Source: Hyphomicrobiales bacterium
GTDB lineage: Bacteria; Pseudomonadota; Alphaproteobacteria; Rhizobiales; Devosiaceae
Direction: 5' to 3'
Assembly: GCA_004144345.1 (NCBI GenBank)
Contig: SEEL01000032.1
Location: forward strand, 1-41,180
Length of the DNA stretch: 41,180 bases
The notes beneath the pieces were generated by a model. It ran no database searches. It was given only the letters and a program-made list of their open reading frames with translations, and was not told the DNA's origin. Positions 25,036 through 34,028 of the stretch are shown piece after piece; the first letter of the stretch is position 1, and each line of letters begins with the position of its first letter. Made by a program: the position numbers and the translations under genes.

Positions 25036-27446
25036 AGTTCACGCTCGACTGGCTCAAGGACCATCTCGATACGACCGCCGACGCCGAGACCATCTCGACG
25101 GCGCTGACCGCCATCGGCCTCGAAGTCGAAAGCGTCGAGGACCAGGGCAAGGCGCTGAGGGCCTTCGTCGTGGCGCATGTGGTGTCGGCCGAACCGCATC
25201 CGAATTCGGACCACCTCAAGGTGTGCAAGGTCGATGCCGGCACCGGCACGCTGATCGATGTCGTGTGCGGCGCGCCCAACGCGGTGACCAACATGAAGTC
25301 GGTCTTCGCGTTCCCCGGCACCTACATTCCGGGCAAGGATTTCACGCTCAAGGAAGGCGTCGCGATCCGCGGGCAGGTGTCGAACGGCATGCTCTGCTCG
25401 GCGGCCGAACTCGAACTCAGCAACGACCATGACGGCATCATCGTCCTGCCCGACGATGCGCCGATCGGCGTGCCCTATGTGGACTATGCCGAACTCAATG
25501 GCGTGGTGTTCGATATCTCGATCACGCCCAATCGCGGCGATGCGACGGGCATCTATGGCGTGGCGCGCGACCTCGCTGCCTATGGCCTCGGTACGCTGAG
25601 CCCCGTCGATGGTTACATGGCGCCGGTGGCGTCAGTAGGGGCGAGCCCCATCGCGCCGCTGCCGCAGCAATTCGCACCGGGCGAGCCCAAGGCGATTCGC
25701 AAATTCGCCGGCCGCTACATCAAGGGCGTCAAGAACGGCCCGTCGCCGGAATGGCTGCAGCGCCGCCTGCGCGCCGTTGGCCTCCGGCCGATCAATGCGC
25801 TGGCCGACATCACCAATTTCGTGTCGCTCGGCTGGGGCCGCCCGCTCCATGCCTATGACGCCGACAAGGTCGCCGGCACCATGGTGCTGCGCAATGCGCG
25901 GCCCGGTGAAAAGCTCGACGGTCTCGACAATCGCGAGCACGAACTCGACGCGACCATGTGCGTCATTGCCGACGATCAGGGCCCGCTCTGCCTCGGCGGC
26001 ATCCTCGGCGGCGAGCGTTCGAGCTGCACCGATGGCACCGTGAACATGTTCATGGAATGCGCCAGCTGGGACCCCGACGAGATCGCGAGGACCGGCCGCA
26101 AGACGGGTATCGTCTCCGATGCGCGCTATCGCCTCGAACGCTCGGTCGATCCGGCGCTCACCGAACCGGCGCTTGAACTCGCGACGCGTCTCGTCATCGA
26201 ACTCTGCGGCGGCGAGCCGATGGAGCCGGCGATTTCGGGTGACGATGTGTTCCCCAATACAATCGTCGAATTCCCGACCAGCGAAGTGCGCCGCCTGACC
26301 GGCCTCGATCTGCCGGAAGCACGGATTATCGAACTGCTCACGCGTCTCGGCTTTGTCGCCGAGGGCGCTGGAACGACGCTCCAGGTCAAGGTGCCGAGCT
26401 GGCGCCCCGACGTGACGCAGAAGGCCGACCTCGTTGAGGAAGTGATGCGCATGGAGGGGCTCGACAAAGTGCCCGTCGATCCGCTGCCGCGCCTCTCGGG
26501 CGTCGCGCCGCGCATGCTCACCACCATGCAGAACCGCCGCCGCGTGGCGAAGCGCGTGCTTGCGGCGCGTGGCCTCGACGAAGCCGTGACGTGGTCGTTC
26601 ATCTCGGAGGCCGAGGCGAAGCGCTTCGGCGGTGGTGCGCCTGAGCTGAAGCTCGCCAATGCGATCGCCGCTGACCTCTCGGACATGCGGCCCTCGCTGC
26701 TGCCGGGCCTGTTGGCGGCGGTGCGCCGCAATGAAAATCGCGGCTTCGCCGATCTGGCGATCTTCGAAGTCGGCCAAGTGTTCCTCTCGGACAAGCCCGA
26801 GGGCCAGCACACTTACGCGACGGCTATTCGCGCCGGTGCGGCGCCAAAGAGCTGGCAGGGCAGTGCCCCGCTCAGCGTGTTCGACGCCAAGGCTGATCTC
26901 GCCGCCGTGTTCGATGCGCTCGGCCACGATATCGGCAAGCTGCAGCTGGTGGCGGAATCGCCGGCCTGGGCCCATCCGGGCCGCGGCGGCCGCGTGCAGC
27001 TCGGGCCGACCAACATCATCGGCTGGTTCGGCGAACTGCATCCCGCCTGGGCCGCGGAGCTGGACCTTACCGGCCCCGTCGTGGCGTTCGAACTCGATCT
27101 CGACGCGATTCCCGAGCCGCGCAAGAAGCCGACCAAGGGTAAGCCCGCGCTCAAGCTCAGCGACCTCATGCCGGTCGATCGCGACTTCGCCTTCCTCGTC
27201 GATCGCGCCGTCACCGCCGATAAGCTGCTGCGCGCCGCGCGCAATGCCGACAAGGCGCTGATCTCGGGCGTCGAGATCTTCGATCTGTTCGAAGGCAAGG
27301 GCGTGCCCGAGGGCCAGAAGTCGGTCGCCATCCGCGTCACGCTGCAGCCGACCGACAAGACGCTGACCGACGAGGATATCGAAAAGGTTTCGACGGCCAT
27401 CGTCGGCGCCGTCGCCAAGGCGACGGGCGGCACGCTCAGAAGCTGA
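25032..27446 (+). CDS. pheT: phenylalanyl-tRNA synthetase beta subunit
   Basis: This 804-residue subunit carries tRNA recognition and editing. The start at 25032 overlaps the stop codon of the exonuclease gene (ATGA). Domains in order are: MKFTLDWLKDHLDT start, EMAP-like tRNA-binding domain (VVSAEPHPNSDHLKVCKVD), B3/B4 editing domain (NPNRGDATGIYGVARDLAAYG-like segment near residues 160-180, then LADITNFVSLGWGRPLHAYD), B5 domain, and the C-terminal FDX-ACB anticodon-binding domain (RDFAFLVDRAVTADKLL through LTDEDIEKV). Length and layout are normal. Its last 11 bases overlap the convergent glycosyltransferase gene. Confidence 0.97.
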   Translation: MKFTLDWLKDHLDTTADAETISTALTAIGLEVESVEDQGKALRAFVVAHVVSAEPHPNSDHLKVCKVDAGTGTLIDVVCGAPNAVTNMKSVFAFPGTYIPGKDFTLKEGVAIRGQVSNGMLCSAAELELSNDHDGIIVLPDDAPIGVPYVDYAELNGVVFDISITPNRGDATGIYGVARDLAAYGLGTLSPVDGYMAPVASVGASPIAPLPQQFAPGEPKAIRKFAGRYIKGVKNGPSPEWLQRRLRAVGLRPINALADITNFVSLGWGRPLHAYDADKVAGTMVLRNARPGEKLDGLDNREHELDATMCVIADDQGPLCLGGILGGERSSCTDGTVNMFMECASWDPDEIARTGRKTGIVSDARYRLERSVDPALTEPALELATRLVIELCGGEPMEPAISGDDVFPNTIVEFPTSEVRRLTGLDLPEARIIELLTRLGFVAEGAGTTLQVKVPSWRPDVTQKADLVEEVMRMEGLDKVPVDPLPRLSGVAPRMLTTMQNRRRVAKRVLAARGLDEAVTWSFISEAEAKRFGGGAPELKLANAIAADLSDMRPSLLPGLLAAVRRNENRGFADLAIFEVGQVFLSDKPEGQHTYATAIRAGAAPKSWQGSAPLSVFDAKADLAAVFDALGHDIGKLQLVAESPAWAHPGRGGRVQLGPTNIIGWFGELHPAWAAELDLTGPVVAFELDLDAIPEPRKKPTKGKPALKLSDLMPVDRDFAFLVDRAVTADKLLRAARNADKALISGVEIFDLFEGKGVPEGQKSVAIRVTLQPTDKTLTDEDIEKVSTAIVGAVAKATGGTLRS

Positions 27447-28245
27447 AGGTGGCGCCCAGCCGGGCGATTTCATCGGCAAAGAAACTGCCCGGGGCAGGCG
27501 CGGCGAGATGGCCGCTGCCCCGGTCGGTCAGCGAACTGTGCCAGAAATGCGCGCTCAGCGTGTTGGACTGCACGAGAGCCGCCAGCGCGATGCCCGGCGT
27601 CATCAGCTTGAGCGCATCGCCATAGTTCATCGGATAGAACACTGGTTTAGCCTGCGCCCGCTCGAACAGGCCGAGCCGCTTCAGATGATAGTTGAGCGGC
27701 CATGGGCCGGTAGCGCCAAACTGCATGTCCTGCACCGGCAGCTTTTCGCCGAGCAGCCGGCGGAGACGCACTTCGATCGCCCGGAACCAGGGCAGGCCCG
27801 GCGGAATGGCGCCCGGCTCAAAGGTCTTCAGTAGGGCACCGAGCAATTCGCCGGGCGGGCAGGCAAAGACGGCATTGTTGACCATCTGCGTGTCGGCGGC
27901 GTCGCTGGTCTCGCGGCCGAAGATGTAGTCGCCCAGTCCCGCATAGGGCCGCACGCAATAGACATCGCAATCGACCCAGATGCCCGCGCGACGCTGCATC
28001 AGCTTCAGGCGGAACAGATCGGCGAACACTGCCGGGGTGCGATTGCCCTTGTAGAAGAACATTTCAGAGTGCGGCACGACCTCGTTGGCGTCGCGCACAA
28101 CGCAGCCCATAGGCACGGCCCCGATATCGCCATAGGCATAGAGCTCGAAACGGTGGCCACGTTCGAGGAACGAGGCGATGCAGATGCGCCCGAGCCAACC
28201 GAGATCGCCATGCCAGAAGGAACAGATGACGGGCAGGGCGCTCAT
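27436..28245 (-). CDS. glycosyltransferase with DXD sugar-binding motif (GT32-like)
   Basis: This 269-residue enzyme begins MSALPVICSFWHGDLGWLG at 28245, overlapping the previous stop codon by 4 bases. The Gly_transf_sug pattern is clear: FADLFRLKLMQRRAGIWVDCDVYC, where Asp92 and Asp94 form the metal and nucleotide-sugar site. A C-terminal HFWHSSL follows. It should transfer a sugar from a nucleotide donor to a glycan in the cytoplasm. It is the last gene of a four-gene leftward operon with a GT8 enzyme and an O-antigen ligase-like protein. Donor and acceptor are unknown. The convergent overlap with pheT leaves no room for a terminator. Confidence 0.9.
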   Translation of the reverse strand: MSALPVICSFWHGDLGWLGRICIASFLERGHRFELYAYGDIGAVPMGCVVRDANEVVPHSEMFFYKGNRTPAVFADLFRLKLMQRRAGIWVDCDVYCVRPYAGLGDYIFGRETSDAADTQMVNNAVFACPPGELLGALLKTFEPGAIPPGLPWFRAIEVRLRRLLGEKLPVQDMQFGATGPWPLNYHLKRLGLFERAQAKPVFYPMNYGDALKLMTPGIALAALVQSNTLSAHFWHSSLTDRGSGHLAAPAPGSFFADEIARLGATFSF

Positions 28246-29135
28246 TTCCGGCCGATCAGGCGGTTCAGCTTCTTGAGCCAGTAGCGCTTCCAGCGCGCCC
28301 GCATGAAGCGGTAGAACAGCTCGTTGGTCATCGTGTGCCGGTACATGTGGTGGTACGGCGCCAGACTCACCAGATGCCAGGGCCGCTGGTCGCCGGTGTA
28401 GTGCACGATGTAGGGACCCATCGCCTGCTGGGCGCGCCATGGATCAATGGTGTTGAAGCGCCAGTTGAGCGCCGTCCAGCGATGGCGGAAGATCAGGTTG
28501 AGGATGTCCTGGTCGAAATAGAGGCGCTTGAGGATATCCTGCGCCCGCAATTCTTCGAGACGCGCCGGAATGTCGGCGGCCTTGAAGCCGGCGATGTCGA
28601 TCAGCAGCACACCGGAATTGAAATAGGGATCGGCGGGATCGAAGATGCCCTTCTTGGACCGCATGTCGCGGCCCATCATGATGTGCATGGCGAAGGGATC
28701 GGCCACGCCGGCGATGGGCATGCCCTTCATGTCCTGATTGTAGAGCCGCTCGATCGGCTGCAGTACGAACGTGTCGCAGTCGAGATAGATGACGCGCTCC
28801 ACGTCGGGCGGCAGGATCTTGTCGACGACCATGCGCGCGTAGGAGATGGCCGGAAAGCGCCGGCTGCGCCGCAGCGTGCCGCAAATACGCTGGAAGTCGG
28901 CGCTCTCGGTCAGGTCGTAGTAGATCAGCGTCGCGCCGAACTCTGTCGTGATGACATCGAGGTCGGCCTTGTGCTCTGCGCTGATGCCGTCGACGCACAG
29001 ATGAAAGCGCAAATCGGTGCGGCGCTTGGTCGACAGGCACGCCGACCGCATCACGGCAAAAGCCGGGGCCCAGAAATTGTCGTCGAAGGTGAGGACGATG
29101 TGGATGGGGCCGGTGGAATTGTCTGCGGACATCAT
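28242..29135 (-). CDS. GT8-family glycosyltransferase
   Basis: This 297-residue retaining glycosyltransferase is of the lipopolysaccharide galactosyl/glucosyltransferase type. It has HIVLTFDDNFWAPAFAVMRS at the start, the DXD motif YLDCDTFVL (119-121), PYFNSGVLLIDI and a C-terminal HYTGDQRPW, all hallmarks of GT8. The start at 29135 overlaps the previous stop codon (ATGA), and a second ATG follows directly. It probably adds a hexose to a lipopolysaccharide core or capsular unit; the exact sugar cannot be told. Length is slightly under the family average, with a basic C-terminal tail that could touch the membrane. Confidence 0.92.
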   Translation of the reverse strand: MMSADNSTGPIHIVLTFDDNFWAPAFAVMRSACLSTKRRTDLRFHLCVDGISAEHKADLDVITTEFGATLIYYDLTESADFQRICGTLRRSRRFPAISYARMVVDKILPPDVERVIYLDCDTFVLQPIERLYNQDMKGMPIAGVADPFAMHIMMGRDMRSKKGIFDPADPYFNSGVLLIDIAGFKAADIPARLEELRAQDILKRLYFDQDILNLIFRHRWTALNWRFNTIDPWRAQQAMGPYIVHYTGDQRPWHLVSLAPYHHMYRHTMTNELFYRFMRARWKRYWLKKLNRLIGRK

Positions 29136-30397
29136 GTCGTAACCGAAGGTGGCGGAGGCGCCGCATCGCGGCAGAGGAAGCAGATCGCTGCCGGGATGAA
29201 GCAATAGAAGGTCTTGAACAGTTCGGCCATGAAATGCACGTCGGTGAGACCGGCGACGAACACGCCGATCACCACGGTGAGGCACAGATAGGTGCGCGGT
29301 ATGGTCTGCGTATCGCGCGGCGCCTTGGCCAGCAGCGCCAGCGGATGGGCCATTAGCAGCACGTAGGCGATGAAGCCGAGCACGCCCATGCCGACGCCAA
29401 GAGACAGCGCTTCATTGTGTATGTAGCCCCAATGTTCGGCCTGATAGCCCGCCTGCCCATCCGGCGTCAGATAAGGGAAGGCGGCCTCCATCTGGTGGCG
29501 CCAGCCGTGACCGAAGATCGGCGAGTCGAGGAAGGCCTTCCACCCGGCCTGGTACATGTCGAGCCGGTAGCGGAAGCTGCTATCGCCGACAGGCTCGCCC
29601 GACAGCGTTTCGCCGATGACGGTGAAGGCCGACAGCATACGCTCGATGCGCGATCCGCTGAACGCCGCAGCGACACCGACGATTGCAGCGCCGATCGCGA
29701 GGGCGATCAGCAGATTGCGCAGGCGCCAGCCGGAGTGGCGAATGAGGAAGTAGAGCGCGAAGGGCGCGAGCACGATGGCGACGATGATCGAGGAACGCGA
29801 GCCCGACATCACGGCCGCGAAGCCGCCCAGCACCGGGCCGATCAGGAACAGCGCGCGCCAGCGCAGCGAGGTGAGCAGTACACCGCCCAGCGACATGTAG
29901 CCGACAATCACGGCCAGATCGCCGAAATGGATCGGGCTGTTCTGCCAGCCGCCGACGCGCGGGGCCCCGAGGATGAAGCCTTGGTAGACGGTGACCGACG
30001 CCGCCGCGAATGTGCCCGCCAGCGCCACCAGCGCCATGAACGTGCTGCCATGACCCACACGCGCGCGGGCAAACAGCGCCGCCGCGGGAATGGCCATCAA
30101 CATCGGCGAGAAATCGAAGACGAAGAGCCGGTCGCTCTCGCTATCCGCCACAGCGAGAATAGCGATCGCCAGCAGCACGAACGCGGCGACCTGCATGAGG
30201 ATGCCGGGGGAGGCCAGCACTTCGCGATAGGCACCGCCGTTCCACACCAGCAACAGGCCAAGCAGCGCGGCGCCCATCGCGACATAGGCGCCGAAATTGC
30301 CGTACCAGGTGGCGACGCCAAACAGGCCCAGGGCGATCAGCCCGGTGAGCCCCGTCGCAAGCGCTGTTCGGATCGGCGTGGCGCTGATCGAACTCAA
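29132..30397 (-). CDS. O-antigen ligase-like membrane protein (Wzy_C)
   Basis: This 421-residue inner-membrane protein has about 10-12 hydrophobic segments. The large periplasmic loop holds GHGWRHQMEAAFPYL and HNEALSLGVGMGVLGF, and upstream lies SGSRSSIIVAIVLAP, as in O-antigen ligases and polymerases. Such proteins join or polymerise undecaprenyl-linked glycan at the periplasmic face. The start is a TTG at 30397 that overlaps the previous stop codon (TTGA); no ATG occurs before the third membrane segment. Downstream are two glycosyltransferases in the same operon, which supports a surface-glycan role. Ligase and polymerase cannot be told apart by eye. Confidence 0.9.
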   Translation of the reverse strand: MSSISATPIRTALATGLTGLIALGLFGVATWYGNFGAYVAMGAALLGLLLVWNGGAYREVLASPGILMQVAAFVLLAIAILAVADSESDRLFVFDFSPMLMAIPAAALFARARVGHGSTFMALVALAGTFAAASVTVYQGFILGAPRVGGWQNSPIHFGDLAVIVGYMSLGGVLLTSLRWRALFLIGPVLGGFAAVMSGSRSSIIVAIVLAPFALYFLIRHSGWRLRNLLIALAIGAAIVGVAAAFSGSRIERMLSAFTVIGETLSGEPVGDSSFRYRLDMYQAGWKAFLDSPIFGHGWRHQMEAAFPYLTPDGQAGYQAEHWGYIHNEALSLGVGMGVLGFIAYVLLMAHPLALLAKAPRDTQTIPRTYLCLTVVIGVFVAGLTDVHFMAELFKTFYCFIPAAICFLCRDAAPPPPSVTT

Positions 30398-31434
30398 TCA
30401 GGCAGCTCCGTCTTGGGACGGCCATCCATCATGCCGCCTTCAACCGCCTTGTCGATGGCGGCGAGTTCTTTGGCCGTGAAGTCGAGATTGTCGAGGGCGC
30501 CGAGGCAATCCTTGAGCTGCTCGAGCGTGCGCACGCCAATGAGCGCCGAGGTCATCTCCTTGCGGCGCAGCACCCAGGCGAGGGCCAGCTGCACCATGGT
30601 CTGCTTGCGCGCCTTGGCAATCTTGCCGAGACCCTCGACTGCGGAGAGGATGCGCGGCGCGAGCCGCTGCGCCGACAGCGAATAGTTCTCCGAGGCGCGG
30701 GTGCCGCCGAGGTCGGACTTGGCGAGCTTGTTGTACTTGCCCGAGAGGATCCCCTGCGCCAGTGGCGAGAAGGCGATGACGCCAACGCCGAGGTCGCCGC
30801 AGGCGTCGATCGTCTGGTCGTTCTCGATCCAGCGGTTGAGGATCGAATAGCTTGGCTGATGGATCAGCAGCGGCACGCCCATATCGGCAAGGATGCGATG
30901 CGCTTCGATGGTCTGTTCGCGCGGATAGGACGAGATTCCGACATAGAGCGCCTTGCCCTGCCGGTGGAGCTGCGCGAGCGCGCCCATCGTCTCTTCGAGC
31001 GGCGTGTTGGGGTCGTAGCGATGGGAGTAGAAGATATCGACATAGTCGAGGCCCATGCGCTTCAGCGACTGCTCGCAGCTGGCGATGAGATATTTGCGGC
31101 TGCCGAATTCGCCATAGGGACCGGGCCACATCAGCCAGCCCGCCTTCGTCGAGACGATCAGCTCATCGCGATAGGGACGGAAGTCGCGCGCCATGATGTC
31201 GCCGAACAATTCCTCGGAGCTACCCGCGGGCGGGCCGTAATTGTTGGCCAGATCGAAATGCGTGACCCCGTGATCGAAGGCATAGCTCAGGATCTCGAAG
31301 GCCGAGGGGTAGTCGCGGCTACCGCCGAAATTCTGCCACAGCCCCAGCGAGATGGCCGGCAGCTTGAGCCCCGACTTCCCGCTGCGCCGAAATTGCATGC
31401 TGTCGTAGCGCGTATCGGAGGCGCGGTAGGTCAT
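30394..31434 (-). CDS. aldo-keto reductase (YghZ/GPR type)
   Basis: This 346-residue NADPH-dependent reductase is closest in pattern to E. coli YghZ, the L-glyceraldehyde 3-phosphate reductase. It has the catalytic Asp61 and Tyr66 in FDLANNYGPPAGSSEELFG, Lys97 in VSTKAGW, His138 in FYSHRYDPNTPLEETM, and the phosphate-binding end SALIGVRTLEQLKD. GAGG lies 6 bases before the ATG. It leads the operon with the O-antigen ligase and glycosyltransferases, and its TGA overlaps the next TTG. The link between a metabolic reductase and glycan genes is not obvious; it may be a detoxification enzyme carried in the same transcript. Confidence 0.93.
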   Translation of the reverse strand: MTYRASDTRYDSMQFRRSGKSGLKLPAISLGLWQNFGGSRDYPSAFEILSYAFDHGVTHFDLANNYGPPAGSSEELFGDIMARDFRPYRDELIVSTKAGWLMWPGPYGEFGSRKYLIASCEQSLKRMGLDYVDIFYSHRYDPNTPLEETMGALAQLHRQGKALYVGISSYPREQTIEAHRILADMGVPLLIHQPSYSILNRWIENDQTIDACGDLGVGVIAFSPLAQGILSGKYNKLAKSDLGGTRASENYSLSAQRLAPRILSAVEGLGKIAKARKQTMVQLALAWVLRRKEMTSALIGVRTLEQLKDCLGALDNLDFTAKELAAIDKAVEGGMMDGRPKTELPD

Positions 31435-31555
31435 GGTTCCTCGATTTCCGGATTGCCCAAAAAGTGCCTGCCGCGGCGATGGGCGCTCAGATCACTAGCG
31501 AAAGGTTCACCCGACACTGCCGCAAAGCAGCGTGCGCTTCAAGGCGGCGGAACCG

Positions 31556-32440
31556 TCAGGGTTCGGGCGTGGTGCTGTCGAGGATGCTGACGCAATAGCC
31601 GAGTTCAGCGATGTAGACGTACTCCATCGTGTTCTTGCACGTCACGGGACCTCCGCCGGGTTCCGGGTCGCTGCCCGCTGATTGCTTTGGCCGGATGGTG
31701 AGGCCGCCGGCGGCATTGTAGAGCGAGGCGCCGCGATCGGCTGGATCGTCCTCCCGGTGGCGCCGGAGCAGGGATTTGTTCTGGCCGCCGATATAGGCGC
31801 GGAGGCCAATGGTGGCGAGAATGGCGCCGTCCTGTCCCAGCCGGGCATCGGCGGTCAGCGACACCGGGAGGTCGAACCCATCGATGAGATATTCGGTCCC
31901 CGCATGGACGGCGTTGTAGCCATCGAGCGAGGAGAGGCCGAGGCTCAGGCGCCAGTTGGGCTCGGGATAATAGGCGACATCGGCCATGACGAAGGGCAGG
32001 AGGCGGTCTGCGCCCACCGTCGGCTTGGCATAGGACAGGCCGCCCCAGGCTTCGATCGAGACATTGTCGAAGTAGAATTCGGCCTCCGGCCCCGCCGCGA
32101 AGATGATGGCGCCCGGTGTCCGCATGACGCCGAAAGTGCCGCCGATGAGGTGGCTTGACGGGTCGCGGGTGAAGATATGCAGCGCGCCGCCCAGCGTCAG
32201 GCCCGGGGCGGAAGCCGCCGTGAAATCCGCCTGGAGGCCGAAGCTGTCGCCGACGGGTACCGTTACCGCGCCGGCAGCGCGCCCGACAAAGGTCGGCGCG
32301 GGTACGTTCAGCAGCCCGGCGTTGAATTCGATCTTGCCATTGAGGCCCGAGACTGCGGGTAATTGCTGAGCCGCACCCGGTCCGATCGCAATACTACTTA
32401 TGAAAACGGCGCAAAACGCCTGCAAAACAACCCGTCTCAC
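31556..32440 (-). CDS. exported outer-membrane-like protein
   Basis: This 294-residue protein from the GTG at 32440 follows GGGGGAT; a GTG at 32452 is also in frame. The N-terminus is a signal peptide (MRRVVLQAFCAVFISSIAIGPGAA, cleavage before QQ). The mature part alternates hydrophobic and polar residues with many aromatic ends (SFGLQADFTAAS, AEFYFDNVSIEAWGGL, WRLSLGLSSL, DARLGQDG), as in beta-barrels of alphaproteobacterial outer-membrane proteins. A short polar tail with two Cys (PVTCKNTMEYVYIAELGYC) ends it. No named family recognised. It is leftward and separate from the reductase by 121 bases. Confidence 0.8.
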   Translation of the reverse strand: MRRVVLQAFCAVFISSIAIGPGAAQQLPAVSGLNGKIEFNAGLLNVPAPTFVGRAAGAVTVPVGDSFGLQADFTAASAPGLTLGGALHIFTRDPSSHLIGGTFGVMRTPGAIIFAAGPEAEFYFDNVSIEAWGGLSYAKPTVGADRLLPFVMADVAYYPEPNWRLSLGLSSLDGYNAVHAGTEYLIDGFDLPVSLTADARLGQDGAILATIGLRAYIGGQNKSLLRRHREDDPADRGASLYNAAGGLTIRPKQSAGSDPEPGGGPVTCKNTMEYVYIAELGYCVSILDSTTPEP

Positions 32441-32531
32441 CTGATCCCCCACGGCCAGACAGAATGGTTAATAAGTAGTTAAGCCGACTTGACTGGGGAT
32501 TTGCAAGCAAATGATTCGTTCCGGCCTGCGG

Positions 32532-33311
32532 TTATTCCGGCTTGAGGTCGATCCACACAGGGGCGTGGTCACTGGCGCCCTCTTCACCGCGCACTTCCTT
32601 GTCGACACCGACCGCGCGGAGCCGTTTGGCGACTTTCTTGCTGAGCAGCAGATGGTCGAGCCGCAGACCGGCGTTACGCGGCCAGCGGTTCCGCATGTAA
32701 TCCCAGAATGTGTAGAGGTCCGGCGTCTCGGGGTGGAGCTTGCGCAGCGCATCGGTCCAGCCCTGCGCCAAGAGCGCCGCGTAAGCGGCGCGGGGTGCCG
32801 GCTGCACCAGCGCGTTATCGCGGTAGGACGTCGTGACGTAGATGTCGCGCGGCTCGGGCACGATGTTGTAGTCGCCGGCGAGGACGATCGGCAGCTTGCT
32901 GTCGAGCAACTCCTGCGCGTGGGCGTGCAGCCGTTCCATCCAGGCAAGCTTGTACGAGTATTTCGGCCCCGGCTGCGGGTTGCCGTTGGGCGCATAGAGC
33001 GAGGCGATGATGATGCCGTCGACAGCCGCCTCGATGTAGCGCGCCTGGTCATCGTCGGGGTCGCCGGGCAGCGAGGTCTGCGTCACTACCGGATCAACGC
33101 CGCGCGCGAGGATGGCGACGCCGTTCCATGCGGACTGGCCCACGAATGCGGCGCCATAGCCCGCCTCGGCGATGGCAGAGCGGGGGAACTGCCGGTCGGT
33201 CGCCTTCAACTCCTGCAGGCAGACGACATCAGGTTTTCGTGCCGCGAGCCAGGCCAGCAGGTTGGGCAGGCGGCGGTTGATATTGTTGATGTTGAAGGTG
33301 GCGATCTTCAT
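32532..33311 (-). CDS. xth: exodeoxyribonuclease III family AP endonuclease
   Basis: This 259-residue enzyme of the ExoIII/AP-endonuclease family acts in base-excision repair and on 3' blocked ends. It has KIATFNINNI with the metal-site Asn, Glu34 in LQELKATD, YAPNGNP, AGDYNIVP, RLDHLLLS and the final SDHAPVWIDL, so every catalytic block is intact. The length is normal. It starts 4 bases after the stop codon of the alpha/beta hydrolase gene, so it is in one transcript with it. It also lies downstream of ku and ligD, which makes a role in end cleaning during end joining possible. Confidence 0.95.
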   Translation of the reverse strand: MKIATFNINNINRRLPNLLAWLAARKPDVVCLQELKATDRQFPRSAIAEAGYGAAFVGQSAWNGVAILARGVDPVVTQTSLPGDPDDDQARYIEAAVDGIIIASLYAPNGNPQPGPKYSYKLAWMERLHAHAQELLDSKLPIVLAGDYNIVPEPRDIYVTTSYRDNALVQPAPRAAYAALLAQGWTDALRKLHPETPDLYTFWDYMRNRWPRNAGLRLDHLLLSKKVAKRLRAVGVDKEVRGEEGASDHAPVWIDLKPE

Positions 33312-33315
33312 CGCG

Positions 33316-33957
33316 TCAGGGGGCGATGCGGTTCACCCATTCGGTGACCTTGTCGGCAACGCTCTGCAGATGCTGCGCCGTGGTGAAGCCGGAGATGGCC
33401 TTGCGGGGCTTCAGATCGTGGTCGCCATCCTCCAGCCAGTTGACCTCGATCTCGTCGGAGAGCCCGTACTCGCCGACTTCGTAGCGGTCACCGAACTCGT
33501 CGCGCGTACCCTGGCAGATCAGCGTCGGCGTCTTGAGCCCGATCAGGTGCGCGGTGCGCAATTGCTGCGGCTTGCCCGGTGGATGGAAGGGATAGCCGAG
33601 GCAGAGGAGGCCCGCGATGCGGCGCGCCTCGAACAGCGGGTCGGCGGCCATGCTGGCGACGCGGCCCCCCATGGATTTGCCGCCGATGATCAACGGCCCC
33701 TGCGTCGGGCCGAGATCGTCGATTGCGGCGATGTATTCGGGGATCACTTTTTCGGCCTTGGGCGGTGGCTTGCGTTCACCGTTGCGGCGAGCGGCCATGT
33801 AGCCGAACTCGAAGCGCACGACGCGAAAGCCGGCAGCAGCGAGCACCTTGGTGGTGGCATTCATCGAGGCCGAGTCCATCGGCGCGCCTGCGCCATGCGA
33901 CAGCATGATGGTGACGCGCGCGTCTGCGGGGCCGTCGAAGAGAAAACTGGTGGTCAT
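33316..33957 (-). CDS. alpha/beta hydrolase (KANL3/Tex30 type)
   Basis: This 213-residue hydrolase has HGAGAPMDSASM as the oxyanion region, the nucleophile elbow GGKSMGGR with Ser95, and the likely acid and base in GTRDEFG and LEDGDHDLKP. This small alpha/beta hydrolase type has unknown substrates. The start at 33957 follows TAGGGACGCA; an in-frame upstream reading would run through the repeat and has no support. It lies between the TPR gene and xth in the leftward repair run, immediately after a copy of the structured repeat. No role in repair is known. Confidence 0.9.
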   Translation of the reverse strand: MTTSFLFDGPADARVTIMLSHGAGAPMDSASMNATTKVLAAAGFRVVRFEFGYMAARRNGERKPPPKAEKVIPEYIAAIDDLGPTQGPLIIGGKSMGGRVASMAADPLFEARRIAGLLCLGYPFHPPGKPQQLRTAHLIGLKTPTLICQGTRDEFGDRYEVGEYGLSDEIEVNWLEDGDHDLKPRKAISGFTTAQHLQSVADKVTEWVNRIAP

Positions 33958-33969
33958 TGCGTCCCTAGA

Positions 33970-34028
33970 TTGCTCTGTCCGGGCAGTTACGCGCAAGCGC
34001 GCTCCAGCTGCTCGGCCAACCGCCGTTA
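33970..34028 (-). repeat. structured intergenic repeat, copy 1
   Basis: The element starts at the TAA of the TPR gene and runs toward the hydrolase gene. On the minus strand it contains GCGGTTGG, then a hairpin with outer arms CCGAGCAG and CTGCCCGG, an inner GCGC/GCGC stem, and an ACAGAGCAA end. A second copy at 35117-35180 has outer arms of different sequence that still pair (AT replaced by GC). This indicates selection for structure. Confidence 0.75.

Noticed and set aside
25632-27479. Minus-strand open frame of 615 codons opposite pheT
   Set aside because: Shadow of pheT, which has all expected domains; no ribosome site or motif.
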